In this document: positions 7,373 to 15,039 of the stretch, in pieces
Numbering within the stretch: position 1 is the first letter of the stretch
Layout: each line of letters starts with the position of its first letter
Source of the DNA: a bacterium
Lineage (GTDB): Bacteria; Babelota; Babeliae; Babelales; CAIQNR01
Direction: 5' to 3'
NCBI GenBank assembly: GCA_947502805.1
Contig: CANNBR010000004.1
Location: 1-28,672 of the forward strand
Length of the DNA stretch: 28,672 bases
The notes under the pieces: generated by a model
What the model was told of the DNA's origin: nothing
The model's database searches: none
The model's input: the letters and a program-made list of their open reading frames with translations, nothing else
Position numbers and translations under genes: made by a program

Positions 7373-7720
7373 AAGATTTGTGAAAATTAACATTAGTAAC
7401 AATTGTACAATAGAAAATTTATTTTACAACTGGTGGAGGCCTGAGCTTATTTTTAACTCTTTTTAATAAAATAAATGTAAAATAAGCTCGATTGAAATTC
7501 TATTTATTATTTTAATTTGTTAATTTTATTGGCCTTATTTGGTGACTTAGGCTTAAATGATTTTTATTGCTCATTAATTTTCGAGTATTCTTTTGAAAAA
7601 GCATAAAAATAAGACAAGGTGAATGGCTTTGGTTGAATGGTTTGAAAAAAATAGGTACTCTAATACTTTTCCCTATTTTTAAGTGTTACACTTCTTAAAT
7701 GTTACCGTGGAGTTGATTAG
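7373..7720. other. Divergent intergenic region, 359 bases between starts
   Basis: No coding region is seen here. It holds a good minus-strand promoter candidate (7402-7429), an 11-bp inverted repeat GAGCTTATTTT/AAAATAAGCTC (7443-7453/7479-7489) with a 25-base loop, and very AT-rich DNA leading to hemW. A weak plus-strand pair TTGAAA/TACTTT lies around 7650-7680, but no convincing hemW promoter was found. The inverted repeat sits between divergent genes and could be an operator or a structured leader. Confidence 0.5.
7402..7429 (-). promoter_or_regulatory. Sigma70-type promoter for the 279-residue secreted protein
   Basis: On the minus strand, TTGTAA (7424-7429; 4 of 6) and TACAAT (7402-7407; 5 of 6) are 16 bases apart. 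This would place the transcript start near 7395, about 34 bases ahead of the ATG and upstream of the GGAGGT site. Confidence 0.5.
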
Positions 7721-8875
7721 GTGCGGTATAACGCTCAGGCTCAAACAGAATCGCTTTATATTCATTGGCCTTTTTGTCCCTACAAATGCCATTTTTGCCC
7801 TTTTGTTGCATTAGCAGGGCAGGATGCGCATATGGGGCGTTACCATGAATCAATAAAAAAAGAGCTTATTCGCTTTTCAGAAGAACAGGTGAATCCGGTT
7901 CCTTTAAAAACCATTTATATTGGTGGAGGTACTCCAAGTACGTGGCCGGACGAATTACTACTTGACACGTTTGATACACTTAAACATACGTTTGATATGC
8001 GGTCGATCTCTGAAATTACTATAGAAGCAAATCCGGGAACGGTTCGCCTAGAGCAAATTGCAGTATGGCAAAAAGCTGGTATTACTCGCATTAGTGTGGG
8101 GGTGCAAAGCTTGAATGATGTTGTGCTGCAGAACCTTAATAGGAAGCAGAGTGCGGCACAAGTTCGTCAGCTTATACAACAACTTGCGGGAAATTTTTCT
8201 TCAGTTTCGATTGACATTATTATTGGGTTGCCGGGAGTGAGTGACCAAGAATGGCGAGAGCTTATTCATGAGCTAATTAGTTGGCCGATCCAGCATGTTT
8301 CGATGTATTTTTTATCGGTTCATGAAGGAACGCCGCTCTATTTTAGGGTTGCTCGTAGTCAGATTACGCTTCCTCCTGATGATGAAACGGTTGATTTATA
8401 TTATTGGTCTGTTGCAACCTTGGCTTCTGGTGGTTTTGAGCAATACGAAACATCAAGCTTTGCTCGTCCAGGATGGGCATCCCAGCATAATCAGGTATAC
8501 TGGGACAGGAAACCATTTAAGGGAGTGGGAATTGGGGCATGGTCATTTGATGGAGAGGCTCGCATACAAAACGAAAAAAATATTCAGATATATATGCAGG
8601 CGCAAGAAGATGGGCGTGATGTGATCTGTTCTGCTGAGCTGGTAACAGAAGAAGCGGCGCGCCTTGAAACATTAATGCTTGGATTGAGAAGAAACAAAGG
8701 GGTTTTGATTTCAGATGTAATAGAGGGATTGACAGAAGAAAGGCAGCAGCTTTTTTTTAGTCGTTTGGAAGCTCTAGAAGAAAAGAAATTAATACAAAAA
8801 GAGGGACAAAAAATTAAGTTAACGCCAATGTCTTTGGCGTTGGAAAATGAGGTTTCTGCTCACCTATCGGTGTGA
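7721..8875 (+). CDS. hemW: HemW-type radical SAM protein (heme chaperone family)
   Basis: A 384-residue radical SAM protein. The [4Fe-4S] motif CxxxCxxC is at C19, C23 and C26 (HWPFCPYKCHFCPF). The HemW/HemN-like blocks follow: YIGGGTPS (66-73), EANPGT, ISVGVQSLND, IIGLPG, and the GIGAWSF segment near the end of the core. HemW proteins bind heme and deliver it to haemoproteins and are often misannotated as oxygen-independent coproporphyrinogen III oxidase (HemN). Here Pro replaces the Asp that usually follows the third Cys (CPF rather than CDF). The start is GTG with GGAG 8 bases upstream. It overlaps the next frame by a GTGA junction, suggesting an operon of three genes to 11003. Confidence 0.88.
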   Translation: MRYNAQAQTESLYIHWPFCPYKCHFCPFVALAGQDAHMGRYHESIKKELIRFSEEQVNPVPLKTIYIGGGTPSTWPDELLLDTFDTLKHTFDMRSISEITIEANPGTVRLEQIAVWQKAGITRISVGVQSLNDVVLQNLNRKQSAAQVRQLIQQLAGNFSSVSIDIIIGLPGVSDQEWRELIHELISWPIQHVSMYFLSVHEGTPLYFRVARSQITLPPDDETVDLYYWSVATLASGGFEQYETSSFARPGWASQHNQVYWDRKPFKGVGIGAWSFDGEARIQNEKNIQIYMQAQEDGRDVICSAELVTEEAARLETLMLGLRRNKGVLISDVIEGLTEERQQLFFSRLEALEEKKLIQKEGQKIKLTPMSLALENEVSAHLSV

Positions 8876-9384
8876 AAGAACAAGAAAGTCGAAGTACTAT
8901 ACACGAAGAGGTATGTGGAATTATGGCAAAACATGTTGGTGTTAAATTACCAGAAGATTTGGTAGCGGTATTAAAAAATGGCCAAACGATAGCAGTGTTA
9001 GCAACGTTCTCTGAAAAAGGACTTCCGCACACTACTCCGCTCCAATGCATTTATCCAAAAGGGCTTGAAAGTATTTTGATAGCAATTCACAAAGATCACA
9101 CCGGATATCACAATATGGTCTGGCAAAAAAAAGTGATGATGTGCTTTATGGATGAAGGTAATGTTGCGTATAGCGTTCTTGGTCGTGCCGGTGTGGTGCG
9201 GGCTCCTTCTCAAGTGCATCCTTTAATAAATATTGTTCGTATAGACATTATTGATATTAAGAGTGATCGTTCAATTTTGACTCGTATTGACGCTGGAGTT
9301 AAATGGAGCTATACCTCTTGGGAAGCAGAAGAGTTATCCAAAAGTCTCTTTAATGAACTTAAGGAACTTGCCAAAACATTATAA
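8872..9384 (+). CDS. Pyridoxamine 5'-phosphate oxidase-fold flavin-binding protein
   Basis: A protein of up to 170 residues with the split-barrel FMN-binding pattern of the PNPOx-like superfamily: an N-terminal helix (LPEDLVAVLKNG), then TIAVLATFSEKGLPHTTPLQ (39-58), then strands around ILIAIHKDHTGYHNM and VMMCFMDEGNVAYSVLGRAGVV. Members bind FMN, F420 or heme; the ligand here is not evident. Two starts are possible. GTG at 8872 overlaps the hemW stop as GTGA, which favours coupling, but its ribosome site is poor. ATG at 8923 has GAGGT upstream and begins right at the conserved region, giving 153 residues. Following hemW, a role in heme or flavin chemistry is conceivable but unproven. Confidence 0.75.
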   Translation: MKEQESRSTIHEEVCGIMAKHVGVKLPEDLVAVLKNGQTIAVLATFSEKGLPHTTPLQCIYPKGLESILIAIHKDHTGYHNMVWQKKVMMCFMDEGNVAYSVLGRAGVVRAPSQVHPLINIVRIDIIDIKSDRSILTRIDAGVKWSYTSWEAEELSKSLFNELKELAKTL

Positions 9385-9413
9385 ATTGAATCTTGTAAAG
9401 GAGAGTCAAAAAA

Positions 9414-11003
9414 GTGAAGAAAAAACTAATAGCGCTATTTGTCTTTGGATATATGGGAGGTTCTTTCTCAGTAGAGCCTCTTTCTCCTTTTGGACCAAAT
9501 CCGTTTGCGTCTCATGATAATGCAAATTTTCCTGAGAATAATCGTGGAAATCCAATGGGTGGTGGTAATCCATTTGCGTCTCATCTAGAAGAGCCGCGTC
9601 GGGAATTTCCTAATAGGGAAGAACCTAATCGGGAATTTCCTAATAGGGAAGAGCCGCGTCGAGAAGAAAATGCTTTTAATCAGGAGTTTTCTGGGCATAG
9701 AAATGAGCAACGTTCAGAAGTTGATACGGAAAAAAATCGTGATACGGGAGAAGATGCAGTAGTTGATAGTGAAGTAGATACATTTGATCAAGAAGGAAGT
9801 GGCAATTGGCTTTTAAAGCGTGTGTGGTGGGAGAAGACAGAAGGAGTGTATGAGCAGATTAAACAGGTGTTTAATGAGATCATGAATGCTCGTATGGATT
9901 ATATTTCGCAACGTAACAGGCTTGATCGTGAATTAGATATTTCTTATGGTCAAATAGGGCTTGAAGAAGGTGAGTTGCAGGATATTATTGATTACTGTCT
10001 TGATTTTGTAAAAAAAGAAAAACCAGAGCAGGGATTTTTAAATAAACAGCAAGAAGATTTATATAATGCATTACAGCATAAGCAACATGACCTTGAGCAA
10101 ATAAAGTTAGACTTAAAAGCTTTGCAAGCAGTTGATCAAAAAATTGATGAAGCATTAGATACCCTTTTTAAGCAAATTGATGTTGCAAATCAGTATGAGC
10201 AAAAAGCATGGGACAATTTTAAAGATATTGCTCGTGAGTTGAATGATAAAATTGCACGTAAAAGTTATTACGAAACAGAAGGTCTTTTAAAAGATATTCA
10301 AAGTGTTCATTCGTATATTACTAGTCAATTTTCATCTTATTTTAATCAAACGCTGCAAACGGCTCGTACTCATTCTCAAAGCATTAGTTCTCAGGTTCAA
10401 TCGCTTAAACAATCTAGTGTTGATTTGAAAAAACAGGCTGGAGTTTTAGAACAAGCGCAAGAATCAGAGCGATTAAAAAAAGATATGTCTGAGCACGACA
10501 AGGAATTTGAAGCTGCAGAAAAAAAGAAAGAAGAAACAAAGAATGCTAAAGCGGCACTGTCAATGGGAATGGTTTCGAGTTTTATAAGTTCAGCAAAAAT
10601 ATTTGTTTTACATTTTTGTGATCGAATTTCACATGCTGCAATCTCTTTTGCTTCTCGCATTAAAAATTGGTTTATTAAAGAGGAATCAGTTGTGGAAGAA
10701 CGCAAAAAAATATTGAAATTAAAAATAGAAGATGAAAAAAAGAAGTTTGAAACAGATGTTTCAAAAGAAGTAGCGCATGTTGAACAAGTAGTTCATAAAG
10801 AAGAGCAAGCTGTTCAATCTGATTATCCAGTATCGGTTATGCCACAAGAAAAATCAGAACAAAAAGTATCGAATCCTGTGAAAACTTTTGGTCAGCCACC
10901 AACAGAGGAGCCGATTAACCATTCAGCATTTTCTTATAATCCTGCATTGCATAATGAGCAATTGAGTCATGGAGTGCGTCCAATCTCTCCATTTATAAAA
11001 TGA
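9414..11003 (+). CDS. Secreted coiled-coil protein with RE/PN-rich repeats
   Basis: A 529-residue protein of unknown function. The GTG start has an excellent AAAGGAGAG about 9 bases upstream and is followed by a signal peptide (1-18, MKKKLIALFVFGYMGG). Residues 20-85 are low complexity: NPFASH occurs at 29-34 and 52-57, then 10-residue EEP-NREFPNR repeats (59-84) encoded by near-identical 30-base DNA units. Residues 140-380 are almost entirely charged helix with coiled-coil character. A more hydrophobic stretch (383-415) could insert in or lie on a membrane. Residues 424-465 form another Lys/Glu coiled coil, and the tail is Pro rich. It lies 29 bases after the PNPOx gene, probably in the hemW operon. 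The architecture suggests a fibrous surface or exported protein. Confidence 0.78.
   Translation: MKKKLIALFVFGYMGGSFSVEPLSPFGPNPFASHDNANFPENNRGNPMGGGNPFASHLEEPRREFPNREEPNREFPNREEPRREENAFNQEFSGHRNEQRSEVDTEKNRDTGEDAVVDSEVDTFDQEGSGNWLLKRVWWEKTEGVYEQIKQVFNEIMNARMDYISQRNRLDRELDISYGQIGLEEGELQDIIDYCLDFVKKEKPEQGFLNKQQEDLYNALQHKQHDLEQIKLDLKALQAVDQKIDEALDTLFKQIDVANQYEQKAWDNFKDIARELNDKIARKSYYETEGLLKDIQSVHSYITSQFSSYFNQTLQTARTHSQSISSQVQSLKQSSVDLKKQAGVLEQAQESERLKKDMSEHDKEFEAAEKKKEETKNAKAALSMGMVSSFISSAKIFVLHFCDRISHAAISFASRIKNWFIKEESVVEERKKILKLKIEDEKKKFETDVSKEVAHVEQVVHKEEQAVQSDYPVSVMPQEKSEQKVSNPVKTFGQPPTEEPINHSAFSYNPALHNEQLSHGVRPISPFIK
9588..9661 (+). repeat. 30-base tandem repeat inside the coiled-coil protein gene
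   Basis: Two full 30-base units (9588-9617 and 9618-9647) and a partial third (9648-9661) share GAAGA(G/A)CC...CGGGAATTTCCTAATAGG. They encode EEPRREFPNR/EEPNREFPNR. Near-identity at DNA level implies recent duplication and likely copy-number variation. Confidence 0.85.
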
Positions 11004-11042
11004 TTTTAAAAAGAATTGATGATGAGCTCGTGTTATTCGAGT

Positions 11043-11071
11043 TTGATTAGCGTGAAAAAATCTGGTAAATT
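11043..11071 (+). promoter_or_regulatory. Promoter for tRNA-Leu
   Basis: TTGATT (11043-11048; 4 of 6) and TAAATT (11066-11071; 4 of 6) are exactly 17 bases apart. This predicts a start near 11078, about 16 bases before the tRNA. Confidence 0.45.
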
Positions 11072-11093
11072 TAAGCGCATCATAATAAGTAAT

Positions 11094-11180
11094 GCCGAAG
11101 TGGTGAAATTGGTAGACACGCAGCCTTGAGGTGGCTGTGGGAGAAATCTCTTGGGGGTTCGAGTCCCTTCTTCGGCACCA
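11094..11180 (+). tRNA. tRNA-Leu (anticodon GAG)
   Basis: A complete 87-base type II tRNA. The acceptor stem GCCGAAG (11094-11100) pairs with CTTCGGC (11170-11176), then A and a genome-encoded CCA (11178-11180). The anticodon stem CAGCC/GGCTG encloses the loop TTGAGGT (11126-11132) with anticodon GAG at 11128-11130, reading CUC and CUU. A long variable arm (about 11138-11152) confirms the Leu class. The T arm has loop TTCGAGT and a stem with two G-U pairs. A promoter candidate lies just upstream; secD begins 106 bases downstream. Confidence 0.97.
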
Positions 11181-11286
11181 TTAATTTTCATAGGAAATGA
11201 ATGGTTAGTTAATACTAAAAGCGGAAATAGAAAAATTTTAAAAAAAGAGTAGTAATTCAGAGTGATTTAGAGATTCGGGAGGATCC

Positions 11287-12843
11287 ATGGCAAGTTTAAC
11301 AAGTCGCAAATCGGCATATGGCTTCTTTTTTTGGATGGCTCTTGCAGTAGTTGGCACTTATTTTGTGTGGCCGCTCAAGCAGCATTTAAAATTGGGAACT
11401 GATTTAGTTGGGGGTTTTTATATTACCCTTCAAGTTCAAACTGAAGAAGCGGTTAAGGTTGAGTTGATTGAGCGTATGCGTTCAGCAGTTCATCGTTTAA
11501 AGGATCAAGGAATTTATCCTTCATCACAAAAAATTGAGGGACATTCATTTGTTCTTACTTGTGCAACTATGGAAGATGCTCAAAAAGCAACACGCTTTTT
11601 AAAAACTCATAATGAAGATCTTGGGATACACAATGACCTTGGTACAGAAGTAAAAGTTCATCTGCCAGAGCAATTAATTCAGCAGATTAAAGATTGGGCT
11701 GTCCAAAGTAATATTGATGTGCTTCGTAAGCGTCTTGATAAAACAGGCGTTGCTGAAGTTGCTATTTCTCGTCAGGGAGATCGCGATATTGTTATTGAGT
11801 TGCCACAAGTTGAAGATCCATCTCGCGCAAAAGAGATGATTGGTAGAACCGCTCAGCTTGAAATCAAGTTAGTTGAAGACGTTGCTAGCTCAGAAGAAGA
11901 TCTTCTTGAAAAATATAACTATGCACTACCTGAAGGTATGATGATTATTCCTGGTGCAGAAGGTCGTAAAGGGCAGAATTCTTTCTATTTAGTTCCTGAC
12001 TATACTGACTTAACTGGTAAAGATTTAAAAAACGCAGAACCAGCTCTTGGTGGTGTTACTGGTACAGAGCCTGTTGTTGCTTTTGAATTTAGACCAGAAG
12101 GTGGCGATAAATTTTACGAATTAACGAGCAAGAACCAAGGTCGTACTATTGCAGTGATTGTTGATGGTCAGGTGATTTCAGCAGCAACGGTGCAATCAAC
12201 CATTCATACTAATGGTGTTATCACCGGCAGATTTACTTGGGATGAAGTACAAGATTTAGCAGTAAGCTTTAAATCAGGTTCATTTGTTGCGCCAGTAAAA
12301 TTTGAAGAAGAACGTCGTATCGGGCCATCACTTGGTCAAGAATCGATTCATCAAGGTGTTATGTCATGCTTGATTGGTATGGGTCTTTTATTTTTATTCA
12401 GTGTTTTCGTTTATAAAGCGAGTGGATTACTAGCGTTTATTGCGCTTCTCTTTAACTTGCTTTTGACAATATTTTGTCTTTCTTGGCTTGGAGCAACGCT
12501 TACATTGCCAGGTATTGCAGGGATGTTATTAACAGTTGGTACTGCTATCGATTGTTCGATTTTAATTTTTGAACGAGCTCGTGAAGCATTAAAAACAGGT
12601 ATGAGTTTTAAGAATGCTATGGAGACAGGGTTTTCTGATGTGTGGGTGATCATTCTTGATGCCAACATTACTACCTTTTTGATGAGCGTGGTTCTTTATA
12701 AATTCGGTACCGGACCAGTGCAGGGTTTTGCGGTTACTATGATGTTCGGGATCCTTTCAACTTTGGCAACGGAATTATTATTCCTTCGTTCATTGTTTGG
12801 ATTTATTCTTAACAACACTCGTATAAGTAAATTAAGTATATAA
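11287..12843 (+). CDS. secD: Protein translocase subunit SecD
   Basis: A 518-residue inner-membrane protein of the RND-like SecD family. SecD and SecF use the proton motive force to help pull exported proteins through SecYEG. An N-terminal helix (about 12-30) is followed by the SecD hallmark LGTDLVGG (36-43), a large periplasmic domain (P1, about 50-345), and five C-terminal helices (about 357-376, 380-400, 405-427, 453-473, 478-500). The conserved Asp of TM4 is at D422, followed by the FERAREAL segment. The start has GGGAGGA 3-4 bases before the ATG. It is SecD alone, not a SecDF fusion, and no secF follows: tRNA-Met starts 12 bases after the stop. Many neighbouring genes encode signal-peptide proteins that would use this machinery. 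Confidence 0.94.
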   Translation: MASLTSRKSAYGFFFWMALAVVGTYFVWPLKQHLKLGTDLVGGFYITLQVQTEEAVKVELIERMRSAVHRLKDQGIYPSSQKIEGHSFVLTCATMEDAQKATRFLKTHNEDLGIHNDLGTEVKVHLPEQLIQQIKDWAVQSNIDVLRKRLDKTGVAEVAISRQGDRDIVIELPQVEDPSRAKEMIGRTAQLEIKLVEDVASSEEDLLEKYNYALPEGMMIIPGAEGRKGQNSFYLVPDYTDLTGKDLKNAEPALGGVTGTEPVVAFEFRPEGGDKFYELTSKNQGRTIAVIVDGQVISAATVQSTIHTNGVITGRFTWDEVQDLAVSFKSGSFVAPVKFEEERRIGPSLGQESIHQGVMSCLIGMGLLFLFSVFVYKASGLLAFIALLFNLLLTIFCLSWLGATLTLPGIAGMLLTVGTAIDCSILIFERAREALKTGMSFKNAMETGFSDVWVIILDANITTFLMSVVLYKFGTGPVQGFAVTMMFGILSTLATELLFLRSLFGFILNNTRISKLSI

Positions 12844-12855
12844 AAACTTTGGTAT

Positions 12856-12932
12856 GGCGGCGTAGCTCAGGTGGTTAGAGCAGCGGAATCATAATCCGAA
12901 GGTCCGGGGTTCAAGTCCCTGCGCCGCTACCA
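12856..12932 (+). tRNA. tRNA-Met (anticodon CAT), elongator type
   Basis: A 77-base tRNA. The acceptor GGCGGCG (12856-12862) pairs with CGCCGCT (12922-12928), the first pair being G-U; the discriminator is A and CCA is encoded (12930-12932). D stem GCTC/GAGC, loop ATCATAA (12888-12894) with anticodon CAT at 12890-12892, T loop TTCAAGT. It lacks the three G-C pairs in the anticodon stem and the mismatched first acceptor pair of an initiator tRNA, so it is elongator Met. Ile2 (CAT modified to lysidine) cannot be fully excluded by eye. It lies 12 bases after secD and is probably cotranscribed and processed out. Confidence 0.9.
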
Positions 12933-12963
12933 GTTTTCTTACAGTAATTAGCTGAAAAATGAT

Positions 12964-12988
12964 AATGACGCCCTCGGCGTCATTTTTC
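12964..12988 (+). terminator. Intrinsic terminator after secD and tRNA-Met
   Basis: A perfect 9-bp stem AATGACGCC (12964-12972) and GGCGTCATT (12976-12984) with loop CTC runs into TTT (12985-12987). It ends the secD-tRNA unit and separates it from the ligase gene. Confidence 0.88.
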
Positions 12989-13078
12989 ATTTAGGGTATA
13001 CTCATCGTCCTCAGCGAGGCGAAGAACCAAGTTACTAGTGCCTAGAAAATTAATGAATAAAAAATTACGGAGAAAAGT

Positions 13079-14938
13079 ATGAAATTTAGTGAAGTGGCGC
13101 ATGCCTTTGCGATCATAGAAAAAATACAGTCTCGTCTTGCTATCACTGAAGAATTGTCAAAGGTTTTTAAAAAAGCGACACCAGATGAAGCGCAAGAGCT
13201 TTGTTATCTTGCAATAGGGGTTTTGAATCCGCCTTACATTGGAACACAATTTGTTATTGCCCAAAAAACGATGGCTAAAATTGTTGCACATCTTCTGGCG
13301 ATGTCAGAAGAACAGGTTGAAAAATCAATGCATGCATTAGGTGACCTAGGGCTGGTTATTCAGGAGCATGCATGGAATGCCACAGAAGATTTGACCATTT
13401 CTGAGGTTTATCAAAGGTTGGTACAGATTGAAAAAAATTCAGGTACCGGATCTCAAGAAAAAAAGAGTGCACAGTTACAAGAGCTTTTAAAAACAGTTGA
13501 TTCGGTATCGGCAAAATATATTGTGAGGATTGTTTTGGGTACTTTGCGGCTTGGTTTTTCCGATATGACGATAGTAGATGCCTTATCGTGGATGGAAACG
13601 GGTAGTAAGTCGCTTCGAGCTGATCTTGAACATGCGTATAATGTCTGTGCTGATATTGGTCTTATTGCGCATACTCTAAAAAAATCTGGCATTGAGGCGA
13701 TACAGCATATGGATATTCATGTTGGCATTCCTCTTCGTCCTGCAGCTGCTGAACGGCTACCGAGTGCGCAAGCGATTATAGAAAAAATTGGACCTTGTGT
13801 TGCAGAGCCAAAATTGGATGGATTTAGGCTCCAAGTTCACATTGATAAAACAGGTAAGGATCCGCTCATACGATTCTTCTCTCGTAATCTTCTTGATATG
13901 TCAGCAATGTTTCCTGAGTTTGTAAAAGCATGTATGAATCTTCCTGTAAAAAGTTTAATCATTGATGGAGAAGCGATTGTTTATGATCCTAATACCGGTA
14001 CATTTGTTTCTTTTCAGGAAACGGTAAAACGTCGACGTAAGCATGGAATTGAAGAACTTATTTCAGAATTGCCATTGCAACTTAATATGTTTGATCTTAT
14101 GTATTTGAATGGGAAAAGTTTATTGCATACAGAGCAAAAAGAACGACGTGCTTTGCTTCAGAAATTGTTTGATGAGTATATGATGAATTCTCACGAGCAA
14201 CCACAAAAATCGTTGGATAAAAAGCTTCCTGAGCAGTTAAGCATGTTTGATTGTGTGTATAAAGAACAGCGTAGGGGGTCTGAAGAGGTAGTTGATACTT
14301 ACGCAACGCAAACAATTCAAATAATTCAAGAAATTCCTATTACAACGGCGCAAGAACTTGAGGCTTATTTTATTCAAGAGATTGCGGCTGGCCTTGAAGG
14401 GTTAGTCATTAAAAAACCTGATTCTTTTTATCAAGCAGGTAAGCGTAGTTTTAACTGGATAAAGTTGAAATACCAGGCTTCTGAAAAACTCCAAGATACA
14501 CTTGATGTGGCTATTCTTGGCTATTATCCTGGAAAGGGTAAGCGTGCTCAATTTGGTATTGGGGCTTTCTTAGTCGGGATTTATAATGATGAAGATGATG
14601 CCTATGAAACAGTGGCAAAGGTGGGAACGGGATTAACCGATAGTCAATGGGTTGAACTTAAAAAACAATGCGATGAGCGTGCTGTTTCAGAAAAACCAAA
14701 AAATTTTGTGTGTGCAGATGATCTTGCCCCAATGGTTTGGATAAACCCTGAACTTGTTTGTGAAGTATTAGCTGATGAAATTACTATTTCTCCTCTTCAT
14801 ACGGCAGGAAAAACAAAGAATGCTCTTGGCCTTGCATTACGATTTCCGCGTTTTGTAAAATATCGTCCCGATAAATCAGCAACTCAGACTACTTCTATTG
14901 AAGAGCTTAAGACTTTGCAGACTCGTACTGCTGTCTAA
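13079..14938 (+). CDS. lig: ATP-dependent DNA ligase, archaeal/eukaryotic type
   Basis: A 619-residue three-domain ligase that seals nicks using ATP. Residues 1-210 form the DNA-binding domain of large ATP ligases (SAKYIVRIVLGTLRLGFSDM is its typical block). The nucleotidyltransferase domain has motif I EPKLDGFR with nucleophile K245, motif III IIDGEAIVYD (294-303), motif IIIa QLNMFDLMY (334-342), motif IV LEGLVIKKP (439-447) and motif V around FNWIKLKYQ (458-466). The OB domain follows to about 600. Size and domain order resemble archaeal replicative ligases rather than the NAD-dependent LigA normal in bacteria. An extra segment at about 366-405 contains QLSMF (386-390), which resembles a beta-clamp-binding motif. 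Preceded by a terminator, it is its own unit. Confidence 0.94.
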   Translation: MKFSEVAHAFAIIEKIQSRLAITEELSKVFKKATPDEAQELCYLAIGVLNPPYIGTQFVIAQKTMAKIVAHLLAMSEEQVEKSMHALGDLGLVIQEHAWNATEDLTISEVYQRLVQIEKNSGTGSQEKKSAQLQELLKTVDSVSAKYIVRIVLGTLRLGFSDMTIVDALSWMETGSKSLRADLEHAYNVCADIGLIAHTLKKSGIEAIQHMDIHVGIPLRPAAAERLPSAQAIIEKIGPCVAEPKLDGFRLQVHIDKTGKDPLIRFFSRNLLDMSAMFPEFVKACMNLPVKSLIIDGEAIVYDPNTGTFVSFQETVKRRRKHGIEELISELPLQLNMFDLMYLNGKSLLHTEQKERRALLQKLFDEYMMNSHEQPQKSLDKKLPEQLSMFDCVYKEQRRGSEEVVDTYATQTIQIIQEIPITTAQELEAYFIQEIAAGLEGLVIKKPDSFYQAGKRSFNWIKLKYQASEKLQDTLDVAILGYYPGKGKRAQFGIGAFLVGIYNDEDDAYETVAKVGTGLTDSQWVELKKQCDERAVSEKPKNFVCADDLAPMVWINPELVCEVLADEITISPLHTAGKTKNALGLALRFPRFVKYRPDKSATQTTSIEELKTLQTRTAV

Positions 14939-15039
14939 ATTTTTTAATAAATTTTTAAAATATTGAGCTTTTGCTCTGTCAGTAGTAAGACAAGACGTAT
15001 TCACTTTTACAAGTTTACGGACAAAGAAAGGCAGCGCTC

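Noticed and set aside
8821..8841. Perfect 8-bp inverted repeat AACGCCAA/TTGGCGTT near the end of hemW
   Set aside because: It lies within coding sequence, has no T tract, and is short enough to be chance; noted only as a possible local mRNA structure.
14319..14344. Possible PIP box (PCNA-binding) in the ligase insertion region
   Set aside because: No Q-x-x-hydrophobic-x-x-aromatic-aromatic match was found; the QLSMF string fits the bacterial clamp consensus instead.
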